10,136 nucleotides of DNA from an uncultured Gammaproteobacteria bacterium. Lineage in GTDB: Bacteria; Pseudomonadota; Gammaproteobacteria; Acidiferrobacterales; CAJVXG01. A program made the translations under genes and the position numbers. This document shows, piece after piece, positions 1 to 5,787 of this stretch. The notes below the pieces were generated by a model. It worked only from the letters and a program-made list of their open reading frames with translations. It had not been told where the DNA came from and made no database searches. The first letter of the stretch is position 1. The number at the start of each line of letters is the position of its first letter. The DNA lies in the NCBI GenBank assembly GCA_913009215.1, contig CAJVXG010000045.1, positions 1-10,136 of the forward strand, in the 5' to 3' direction.

Positions 1-267
1 CTGCGGGCGGTACGCAAACAGGCCCTGGCCGACGCGTCTCAACACAAGAGCGCCTGGGGTGAGCATCGATGGCTCTACCCTGCCGCGGGTCTGGCGGCAC
101 TCTGCTTGCTGGTGGTCTTGGTTGGATGGCCGTGGTGGGGGCCGGAGACAACACAAGACACCCTGCTCGCGGCACAGGATATGGACATCATGATGGCGCA
201 AGACGATCTGGAATTGTATTCCAACCTGGAATTTTACCGGTGGCTGGATCGCACCCATGCCAGTTAG
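1..267 (+). CDS. Single-helix membrane protein, C-terminal part (5' end outside window)
   Basis: Frame 1 is open from the first base to a TAG at 265-267, giving 88 residues with no start in view. The visible part begins with a basic and polar stretch. One hydrophobic membrane segment follows at about residues 28-49 (rich in Leu, Val, Gly and Trp), then an acidic tail ending in a motif like DLELYSNLEFYRWL. This tail, followed by a small exported protein and a DUF3106 protein, is the usual order of a conserved envelope cluster that often follows an ECF sigma factor gene; in beta-proteobacteria the equivalent place is held by a DUF3619 protein. A role as a membrane partner or anti-sigma-like protein is therefore possible, but it rests on context only. 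The gene overlaps the next one by 11 bp. I am confident it is coding and unsure of its function. Confidence 0.75.
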   Translation: MRAVRKQALADASQHKSAWGEHRWLYPAAGLAALCLLVVLVGWPWWGPETTQDTLLAAQDMDIMMAQDDLELYSNLEFYRWLDRTHAS

Positions 268-478
268 CTGGCCGTGCCTGTTGTTAGCTGCCGCCGTCGT
301 ATTGGCCGAACCAGAGAAACAAGCCGATGCTACAAAAGAGGGTCCCAGCATCGATTTTATTGAATATCTGGGTCGCTACGAAACCTCGTCAGGAAAACGT
401 ATTGACCCTGAAGACACAGTGCAAGAGAAAACACCAAGGCAAAAAACGGAACCGGATAATGCCAAGCAAAAGCAATAG
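257..478 (+). CDS. Small exported protein of unknown function between the membrane gene and the DUF3106 gene
   Basis: The 73-residue product starts with a hydrophobic run (residues 4-17, ending VVLA before EPEK) that reads as a signal peptide, so the mature protein should be periplasmic. The only cysteine, C7, is not in a lipobox position, so I do not call it a lipoprotein. The middle (about residues 30-51) carries a recognisable core, IDFIEYLGRYET followed by RIDPED. The last 20 residues are charged and rich in Lys and Gln and look disordered. The ATG at 257 lies inside the end of the previous gene (11-bp overlap), and the TAG at 476-478 lies 20 bp inside the DUF3106 gene, which suggests translational coupling. 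The function is unknown. Small size lowers certainty, but signal peptide, core motif and position agree. Confidence 0.7.
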   Translation: MPVSWPCLLLAAAVVLAEPEKQADATKEGPSIDFIEYLGRYETSSGKRIDPEDTVQEKTPRQKTEPDNAKQKQ

Positions 479-998
479 TTTTTACATCATGATTGCCACA
501 CTGTTTTTGCTGTTTACAGCAAAGGCAACTGCCGATGATGCGCCGATCGCCTGGGAGTCCATGAAGCCCCGGGAGCAACAGGTACTGAAAAGCCTGGCCG
601 ATCGCTGGAACAGCCTGCCGGCGGAACGCCAGCAGCGCCTGCACAAGGGTACGCAACGCTGGTTGCAAATGAATCCGGAACAGCGCCGGCAATCGCGACA
701 GAAATTCCAGCGCTGGCAGCGCATGGACCCGGATCAACGTCGGCGTATACGCCAGCACTATAATCGATTCCGCCAACTACCGCCGCAGGTTCAGGAACGC
801 GTGCGTCAACGTACACGGTGGTTTCGCAACCTGCCACCAGAGCGGAGACAGCAGTTGCGCCGACAATGGCGCAATATACCGCCACATCAACGCCGGCAAT
901 TCCGTCAGCGACAAATGCGGCAGATGCGCAGGGAGCACCGGGGCATGCGCCCCGGGCATCGAGGCGGGTCCCGGCCGATGCCACGGGGACGTCGTTAG
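459..998 (+). CDS. DUF3106 domain protein, exported, arginine-rich with 18-residue repeats
   Basis: The product has 179 residues. I chose the ATG at 459 over the upstream in-frame ATG at 327 because it puts a good signal peptide at the N-terminus (hydrophobic residues 8-20, likely cleavage after ATA at residue 25) and leaves a normal short overlap with the gene before it. An ATG at 489 is also possible. The mature part is the DUF3106 type: units of the pattern W-x-x-L/M-x-P-E-x-R followed by a basic helix ending R-W. The C-terminus (about 155-179) is very rich in Arg, Gly and Pro and probably disordered. The protein is extremely basic. The family's role is not established. The helical, charged repeat loosely resembles periplasmic chaperone-like proteins (Spy/CpxP/LTXXQ), a comparison from pattern only. 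The gene converges on argH with 3 bp between stop codons. Confidence 0.85.
   Translation: MPSKSNSFYIMIATLFLLFTAKATADDAPIAWESMKPREQQVLKSLADRWNSLPAERQQRLHKGTQRWLQMNPEQRRQSRQKFQRWQRMDPDQRRRIRQHYNRFRQLPPQVQERVRQRTRWFRNLPPERRQQLRRQWRNIPPHQRRQFRQRQMRQMRREHRGMRPGHRGGSRPMPRGRR
552..920 (+). repeat. 18-residue (54-bp) tandem repeat in the DUF3106 protein
   Basis: Aromatic residues that open each unit fall at residues 32, 50, 68, 86, 104 and 122, exactly 18 apart, then at 137 (a 15-residue step). The usual unit is W-[NLQR]-x-[LM]-x-P-[ED]-x-R-x(8)-R. The DNA copies have diverged, so this is an old protein-level repeat, not a recent DNA expansion. Confidence 0.85.
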
Positions 999-1001
999 AA
1001 A

Positions 1002-2384
1002 TTAATCCTGCAGGCGCTGTCTGGCCCGGGCCACAGCGCTGAGCACTTTTTCAAATGCGGTACCGCCAAGATGGTTGCGCGCGTTTACAGACCCTTGCAG
1101 AGACAGCACTGCATAGACGTCCTGATCGATCTTGTCGCAAAAACCTTGCAGGTCCTCGAGCAACATCTGCTCCAGTGAGATCTGTTGCTCGATACAGAAT
1201 GCCACGACCTTACCCACCACTTCATGGGCGTCACGAAATGGAATGTCCTTACCTACCAGGTAATCCGCAAGGTCGGTGGCCGTGGCATAACCCCGATTGG
1301 CCGCGGCCTGCATATTGTCGGCCTTGACCTGTATCACCGCCATCATGTCGGTATAAACACGCAAACAATCGAGCATGGTATCCACCGTATCGAACAACGG
1401 TTCCTTGTCTTCCTGATTGTCTTTGTTGTAGGCCAGAGGCTGTGCCTTCATGGTCGTCAACAGGGCCATCAGGTTACCGTAGACACGCCCGGTCTTGCCG
1501 CGCACCAGTTCCGGAACGTCCGGATTTTTTTTCTGCGGCATAATGGACGAACCGGTACAAAAGGCATCGCCCAGATCAACGAAGTCAAACTGTGCCGACG
1601 ACCACAGAATTAATTCCTCGGAAAACCGGGACAAATGCATGGCCAGGGTTGCCGCTGCCGACAAAAATTCAATGGCAAAGTCACGATCGGAAACCGCGTC
1701 CAGAGAATTCTCGGCCGGCGCATCAAAACCCAGCTTGGCAGCGGTCACATGTCGGTCGATAGGATAGGTGGTCCCGGCCAGGGCCGCCGAACCCAGCGGC
1801 ATAATATTGATGCGCTTGCGGCAATCGGCAAAACGTCCGGAGTCTCTTTGCAGCATTTCAAACCAGGCCAGCATATGATGACCAAACGATACCGGTTGGG
1901 CCGTTTGCAAGTGAGTGAAACCCGGCATAATGACCTGGTGTTCTTTCTCTGCCAGATCAAGCAACACCTGCTGCAGGCCCAGTAGAGCCTGAGCAATGGC
2001 ATCCACGGCATCTCTTAAATAAAGACGTATATCCGTTGCCACCTGGTCGTTTCGCGAACGACCGGTATGTAATTTCTTGCCCACCTCACCAATACGATCC
2101 GTCAGGCGCGCCTCAATATTCATGTGCACGTCTTCCAGTTCGGTACTCCAGGCAAAGTTACCGCCGTCGATTTCCTGTTCGATTTCCCGCAAGCCATGAA
2201 CGATGGATTCACACTCCTTGTCCTTAAGCACACCGACCTCGGCCAGCATTTCGGCATGGGCGATAGAGCCGGCAATATCGTATTTGTAGAGGCGACGATC
2301 AAAGCCCACCGAGGCGGTGAAGGCCTCGACAAAGGCGTCCGTAGGTTCGCCAAATCGTCCCGCCCAGGGTTTTTTCCCGGTCAT
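1002..2384 (-). CDS. argH: Argininosuccinate lyase
   Basis: This enzyme splits argininosuccinate into arginine and fumarate, the last step of arginine synthesis, in the cytoplasm as a homotetramer. The 460-residue product matches the usual family length. It opens with the typical WAGRFGEPTD segment. It carries the HTGRSRNDQVATD block (106-118), the active-site histidine in GFTHLQTAQP (H159), and the fumarase/aspartase-superfamily signature GSSIMPQKKNPD (278-289), whose flexible loop holds the catalytic serine. The start is supported by an AGGAG Shine-Dalgarno sequence (complement of 2393-2397) 8 bases before the ATG. The gene is transcribed away from the kinase operon and converges on the DUF3106 gene. 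No key residue appears to be missing. Confidence 0.98.
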   Translation of the reverse strand: MTGKKPWAGRFGEPTDAFVEAFTASVGFDRRLYKYDIAGSIAHAEMLAEVGVLKDKECESIVHGLREIEQEIDGGNFAWSTELEDVHMNIEARLTDRIGEVGKKLHTGRSRNDQVATDIRLYLRDAVDAIAQALLGLQQVLLDLAEKEHQVIMPGFTHLQTAQPVSFGHHMLAWFEMLQRDSGRFADCRKRINIMPLGSAALAGTTYPIDRHVTAAKLGFDAPAENSLDAVSDRDFAIEFLSAAATLAMHLSRFSEELILWSSAQFDFVDLGDAFCTGSSIMPQKKNPDVPELVRGKTGRVYGNLMALLTTMKAQPLAYNKDNQEDKEPLFDTVDTMLDCLRVYTDMMAVIQVKADNMQAAANRGYATATDLADYLVGKDIPFRDAHEVVGKVVAFCIEQQISLEQMLLEDLQGFCDKIDQDVYAVLSLQGSVNARNHLGGTAFEKVLSAVARARQRLQD

Positions 2385-2427
2385 TTCAGATACTCCTGTT
2401 GCATCGTGTGTCGGCCAATATTGCCCT

Positions 2428-2457
2428 TTTATAAATGGTTTCTATCCATTATTTCAG
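2428..2457 (-). promoter_or_regulatory. Candidate sigma-70 promoter of argH
   Basis: On the minus strand a -35-like CTGAAA (complement of 2452-2457, 4 of 6 to TTGACA) is followed by an 18-base spacer and a -10 TATAAA (complement of 2428-2433, 5 of 6 to TATAAT). Transcription would start around 2420, leaving a leader of about 35 bases that contains the AGGAG site. The spacer contains a small inverted repeat, AATGG/CCATT. I did not find a convincing ArgR box. Confidence 0.45.
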
Positions 2458-2531
2458 TGTTCTCGCCGCCTATCTGCAAGTGCATTCCGACTGTCGGCAA
2501 TAATTTGTGGTCATCGACATCATGCATTATC

Positions 2532-2559
2532 TTGCTAGTCAGGGTATGAAGTTTATATC
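2532..2559 (+). promoter_or_regulatory. Candidate promoter for the short RNA at 2566-2652
   Basis: TTGCTA (2532-2537, 4 of 6 to TTGACA), a 16-base spacer, and TATATC (2554-2559, 4 of 6 to TATAAT) would start transcription at about 2566, the first base of the 12-bp stem. The match is modest; the agreement in position is the main argument. Confidence 0.3.
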
Positions 2560-2565
2560 CTGATT

Positions 2566-2652
2566 TACCTGATTCGGAACTCTCCTTTGTGCACCCCCAC
2601 CCCGAATCCCGGATCAGGTACCATGAACCCCCGCTTCGGCGGGGGTTTTTTA
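2566..2652 (+). ncRNA. Candidate small RNA or leader RNA: 12-bp stem with C-rich loop, then terminator
   Basis: The arms TACCTGATTCGG (2566-2577) and CCGGATCAGGTA (2609-2620) pair over 12 bp with a single T-G wobble. They enclose a 31-base, pyrimidine-rich loop containing CTCTCCTTT and two C-runs. Five bases later comes a strong intrinsic terminator (2626-2651). The whole would be about 87 nt. The only upstream gene, argH, points the other way, so the terminator has no protein gene to end. Two readings fit. One is a free sRNA that ends in a U-tract and has an exposed C-rich loop able to pair with G-rich ribosome-binding sites. The other is a leader attenuator for the kinase operon that starts at 2833. 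I recognise no known RNA family. Confidence 0.5.
2626..2651 (+). terminator. Strong rho-independent terminator
   Basis: The arms AACCCCCGC (2626-2634) and GCGGGGGTT (2639-2647) pair perfectly around a TTCG tetraloop (2635-2638), and six T follow the last G (2646-2651). The T-run is on the + strand side only, so it works rightward. The structure is clear, but the transcript it ends is not a known gene. Confidence 0.92.
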
Positions 2653-2755
2653 TTGCCAATGGCATGGTGTTGCTGTTGTCGATTATGACGAAAAGCGAAC
2701 ACAAACGCACGCCCGGAGATAGACTGACAAAGGCTTAGCCGGGTTGCCAGCACCA

Positions 2756-2784
2756 TTCCAGAAAATAATTACGCAGTGTATTAT
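2756..2784 (+). promoter_or_regulatory. Weak candidate promoter of the kinase-algR operon
   Basis: A -10-like TATTAT (2779-2784, 5 of 6) lies 17 bases after TTCCAG (2756-2761), which is a poor -35. A start near 2791 would give a leader of about 42 bases before the ATG at 2833. The weak -35 would suit an activator-dependent promoter, but this is a guess from sequence alone. Confidence 0.25.
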
Positions 2785-2832
2785 GATAACGCCAACGAAT
2801 GTATCGGCTATTGCCGGATAACACATACCATC

Positions 2833-3885
2833 ATGAGCAAAAAAGACGCCAAACCCACGCACCAGTTCTTTGCCGAAATTGGTTCCTTCGCCACCGCTAT
2901 TCGCATCATCCTGATGGCGGAAATGGTTGCCGTAATTATCGCCCTGGGGCGCAGCTCTGTTCTGGACAAACAGGCCTGGAACGATCTCAACTTCTTCTCC
3001 GCCTACGCCCTGCTGGTGGCCTTTATGCTGATCATTTCACTCAGGCTACTGTCCCCGATCCTGCGCCGGGTGTCGATGGTCAGCGGCTCCATAGTCACCT
3101 ATGTCCTGTTACTGGGCGTAGCACTGATCGGTGGCGAACTGATCATCTACATCCTCTATGATCTGCAATATATCCCGCAACGGTGGCCGGTGTGGCGCAA
3201 TGAATTTCTTATTCGCAGCCTGGTCGTCAGCGCCATTGTCGGCATCCCGACGGTACGTATGATCTTGTTGCGGCAACGCGCATTGTACGATGCCAGGACC
3301 CAACAGGACGCACGACTGCAGGCCTTACAGTCCCGTATTCGACCACACTTTTTGTTTAACAGCCTCAACAGCGTGGCTGGCCTGACACGCAAGGAACCGG
3401 ACAAGGCCGAAGCGGTATTGCACGATCTGGCCGATCTGTTTCGTGTGCTGTTGGCCGATGCACGCAAGCTGGTACCGATTTCGGCAGAACAGGAGATCTC
3501 CAGGCAATATCTGGAGATTGAAAAAATCCGGCTCGGTAAGCGATTAAAAATCAAATGGAACATCAGCAATATCCCGCGATCGGCACAAATACCCGCATTG
3601 ACCTTGCAACCGCTGCTGGAAAATGCCATCTATCATGGTATTGAGCCGCGATTTGCCGGGGGCACTATTCGTATCGATATGTGGACGGAAGACAACTTAC
3701 TTAATATTATGATCAGCAATCCCTTGCCGGACGTTGCCCACAAAAGACTCAGCAAGGGCAACCAGATAGCGCAGGACAACATACGCCAACGCCTCTCCAC
3801 CCAGTACGGTAGTGCCGCCAGCATGCAGGCATTCGAGGATGGCGGACAATATCATGTAAAAGTAAAAATGCCGATCCAGGTCTGA
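2833..3885 (+). CDS. algZ: AlgZ/LytS-family membrane sensor histidine kinase (first of a tandem pair)
   Basis: The product is an inner-membrane sensor kinase expected to act on the AlgR-type regulator encoded downstream. With the ATG at 2833 it has 350 residues, close to Pseudomonas AlgZ/FimS. A GTG at 2776 would add 19 residues of unlikely composition. Four membrane segments lie at roughly residues 19-41, 52-74, 84-111 and 125-146. The His_kinase block follows: phospho-acceptor H172 in IRPHFLFNSLNS, then the N-box-like LTLQPLLENAIYHGIE (N264). The ATP lid resembles the AlgZ form, GNQIAQDNIRQRL (about 309-321), and lacks the full glycine boxes of classic kinases. No clear Shine-Dalgarno sequence is visible. 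The second kinase starts 8 bp after the stop. The family call is firm; the signal sensed and the regulon cannot be read from sequence. Confidence 0.9.
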   Translation: MSKKDAKPTHQFFAEIGSFATAIRIILMAEMVAVIIALGRSSVLDKQAWNDLNFFSAYALLVAFMLIISLRLLSPILRRVSMVSGSIVTYVLLLGVALIGGELIIYILYDLQYIPQRWPVWRNEFLIRSLVVSAIVGIPTVRMILLRQRALYDARTQQDARLQALQSRIRPHFLFNSLNSVAGLTRKEPDKAEAVLHDLADLFRVLLADARKLVPISAEQEISRQYLEIEKIRLGKRLKIKWNISNIPRSAQIPALTLQPLLENAIYHGIEPRFAGGTIRIDMWTEDNLLNIMISNPLPDVAHKRLSKGNQIAQDNIRQRLSTQYGSAASMQAFEDGGQYHVKVKMPIQV

Positions 3886-3893
3886 CTCTAACC

Positions 3894-5042
3894 ATGACTG
3901 ATTCAATCAAAGACAAGATAAAACACGTCAAGACCCAAACCGTTGATGTGCTGCGCAAGGCCAGCAACCGGGTACGAGATTACCTCAGGGTGGTAGACAA
4001 ATACTCCGATCCGGATGGCGGCATCCTGCCTAATTTCTGCAACGACTGGGTGGTCTTCAATGTCATCGTTATTGCCGAAATGCTGGCCATCGTTATTGCC
4101 CTGGTCAGCAGCCGATCCTTTAACAACCCGATCCTGATTCTGTTGTACACCTCTATCCTGGTGCAATCGATCGCCCTGGTCAGCGCCGGCGCGCTCTGCC
4201 TGACACGAAAGTACCTGAATCGTTTGCCCAAGGCACGAGCCATGATCATGGCCTACCTGTTGCTACTTTGTATCACCTGGCTGGTGAGCGAACTGACCTA
4301 TTGGCTGCTGATCTTCGTCAAGGCCGAGGCCTTTCATATTGATAGAGACAGTTTCCTGATCCAGAACCTGTTTGTCAGCGCCATTGTTATGGCCCTGACT
4401 TTGCGGTACTTCGTAGCCAAACACGAATTGAAGCTACGTACCACCTCGGAGGCAAAGGCAAAAATGCAGGCCCTGCAATCCAGAATGCGGCCGCATTTTC
4501 TATTCAACAGCATGAACATTATTGCCGGCCTGACCTACAGCTCACCGGAAAAGGCAGAGGCCGCACTGATTGATATCTCCGATCTGTTTCGCATGATGCT
4601 CAATGACAAGGAAAACCTGGTGCCGGTCAATAACGAAATCGCGATCGCCGAAAAATACCTGGCACTGGAAAAACTGCGTCTCGATAATCGCATTACTATT
4701 AAATGGGATATTGGCAAATTTCCACGCAAGGCCATCATGCCGGTACTGACACTGCAACCGTTGCTGGAAAACGCCATCAATTACGGCATTGAGACACAAC
4801 CCCATGGTGGTACTATCACTATCAGGCTCTGGGAAGAAGCGGACAAGATCCATATACACATTACCAGCCCGATACCGCCAAAGAAAAACCAGGCCTATAG
4901 CGAATCATATAATGAGGCATTTGAGGTTATTCGTATGCGCTTCCAGAATCACTATGGCGAAGACGCTTATGTCGACAGCCAATTTACTGACACGGAAAAT
5001 AATATTACAGTCGTACTACCCGTACGCGGAGGAAAACCATGA
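3894..5042 (+). CDS. Second AlgZ/LytS-family membrane histidine kinase, diverged paralogue
   Basis: The 382-residue product shares the plan of the preceding kinase. It has a longer charged cytoplasmic N-terminus (about 48 residues against 15), then membrane segments at about 50-71, 78-103, 114-142 and 154-174. These are followed by the phospho-acceptor block MRPHFLFNSMNIIAGL (H201) and LTLQPLLENAINYGIE (N293). Long blocks are nearly identical to the first copy, so a tandem duplication is likely. The ATP-lid segment differs: where copy one reads GNQIAQDNIRQRL, this one reads YNEAFEVIRMRF (about 339-350), so the Gly and Asn are lost while the I-R-x-R core stays. It may be a weak kinase or a partner subunit. 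Its stop overlaps the algR start as ATGA. An AGG at 3878-3880 is a weak ribosome-binding site. Confidence 0.88.
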   Translation: MTDSIKDKIKHVKTQTVDVLRKASNRVRDYLRVVDKYSDPDGGILPNFCNDWVVFNVIVIAEMLAIVIALVSSRSFNNPILILLYTSILVQSIALVSAGALCLTRKYLNRLPKARAMIMAYLLLLCITWLVSELTYWLLIFVKAEAFHIDRDSFLIQNLFVSAIVMALTLRYFVAKHELKLRTTSEAKAKMQALQSRMRPHFLFNSMNIIAGLTYSSPEKAEAALIDISDLFRMMLNDKENLVPVNNEIAIAEKYLALEKLRLDNRITIKWDIGKFPRKAIMPVLTLQPLLENAINYGIETQPHGGTITIRLWEEADKIHIHITSPIPPKKNQAYSESYNEAFEVIRMRFQNHYGEDAYVDSQFTDTENNITVVLPVRGGKP

Positions 5043-5785
5043 GGGTCCTGATTGTTGATGATGAAAAGCTGGCAAGAGACCGCTTGAGAGAACTGTTATA
5101 TGATATCGGTGACTACACCGTCGTCGGTGAAGCCATGAACGGTAACGAGGCCGTGGAGAAAACCATGGAAATGAATCCGGATATCCTGCTCATGGACATT
5201 CGTATGCCGGGCATGGACGGACTGGAGGCCGCCATGCACCTTATGGGTTCGGAGAACCCGCCGTGCGTCATCTTTACCACCGCCTACGACCAACACGCGC
5301 TGGACGCCTTTGAAGTCAACGCCGTAGATTATCTGCTGAAACCAATTCGCAAAGACCGCCTCGCCAATGCCCTGGGCAAGGCACGCAAACTCACCCTGAA
5401 ACAGCTGAGTGAAGTCAACCAGGCGCGTGAGGAAATGCCGGCACGAACGCATATCAGTGTACACATGCGTGGCAATATCCGGCTGGTACCGGTACAGGAT
5501 ATTATTTATTTTCTGGCGGACAGCAAATACATTGTCATCAAGACCGATAAAGAGGAACACCTGATTGAGGATTCCCTGATCAGTCTGGAAAAGGAATTTG
5601 ATGAAATGTTTTTACGCATACATCGCAACGCCATTGTCGCTACCGGGTTCATAAAAGGGATCGAAAAAAGTCCCAGCGGCAGCTGGCAGGTGGTATTAAA
5701 AGATACAGAGAAGAAGCTGGATGTCAGTCGTCGCCATACGGCATCGGTGCGACGCTGGGCCCGGGGCTCCAGGACGGCCCAATAG
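5039..5785 (+). CDS. algR: AlgR-type response regulator (receiver plus LytTR DNA-binding domain)
   Basis: This is a transcription factor controlled by phosphorylation from the upstream kinases. It has 248 residues, the same length as Pseudomonas AlgR. The receiver domain (about 1-118) has the acidic pair D8/D9, phospho-acceptor D53 in LLMDIRMPGMDG, T80/T81 in FTTAYD, and K101 in LLKPIRKDR. After a linker (about 119-136) comes a LytTR domain (about 138-240) with the family segment FLRIHRNAIV (191-200). The start is supported by GGAGG at 5028-5032, and the ATG overlaps the previous stop by 4 bp, so translation should be coupled. In Pseudomonas, AlgR controls alginate, type IV pili and virulence genes. 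Whether that holds here is unknown, because no target gene lies in the window. It converges on the thioredoxin gene with 2 bp between stop codons. Confidence 0.95.
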   Translation: MRVLIVDDEKLARDRLRELLYDIGDYTVVGEAMNGNEAVEKTMEMNPDILLMDIRMPGMDGLEAAMHLMGSENPPCVIFTTAYDQHALDAFEVNAVDYLLKPIRKDRLANALGKARKLTLKQLSEVNQAREEMPARTHISVHMRGNIRLVPVQDIIYFLADSKYIVIKTDKEEHLIEDSLISLEKEFDEMFLRIHRNAIVATGFIKGIEKSPSGSWQVVLKDTEKKLDVSRRHTASVRRWARGSRTAQ

Positions 5786-5787
5786 GG

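Larger units (their letters stand above)
2385..2832. other. Divergent non-coding region between argH and the first kinase gene
   Basis: About 450 bp lie between the argH start and the chosen kinase start. The argH side holds its Shine-Dalgarno sequence and a candidate promoter. The centre holds an 11-bp perfect dyad at 2487-2497 (CCGACTGTCGG), and then a + strand promoter-like pair, a 12-bp stem-loop and an intrinsic terminator. From 2653 to 2832 I see only a weak candidate promoter for the kinase. Open frames here on either strand have no protein-like character, and one of them merely translates the terminator stem. Confidence 0.7.

Noticed and set aside
327..458. Upstream ATG for the DUF3106 protein
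   Set aside because: It would bury the signal peptide behind 44 residues and overlap most of the small exported protein gene.
357..984. Long minus-strand frames opposite the DUF3106 gene
   Set aside because: They arise from the GC-rich repeated codons of the + strand gene; the + strand frame has the signal peptide and family repeats.
2492..2507. ArgR-like site (TGTCGG...) upstream of argH
   Set aside because: It fails the spaced AA and a base of the Pseudomonas-type TGTCGC-N8-AA pattern, and nothing like the E. coli ARG box is present.
2429..2710. Minus-strand open frame upstream of argH
   Set aside because: It spans the argH promoter, the candidate RNA and the terminator, and has no recognisable domain or start signal.
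2565..2756. Minus-strand open frame of 63 codons opposite the terminator
   Set aside because: Its middle (KKPPPKRGF) is only the translation of the terminator stem; there is no ribosome-binding site and no protein-like composition.
2744..2769. TTGCCA and AATAAT as the kinase promoter
   Set aside because: The hexamers match well but the spacer is only 14 bases, too short for sigma-70.
2776..2832. GTG start extending the first kinase by 19 residues
   Set aside because: No ribosome-binding site, atypical composition for this family's N-terminus, and the ATG at 2833 gives the usual family length. The 2833 site is also weak, so this is not fully excluded.
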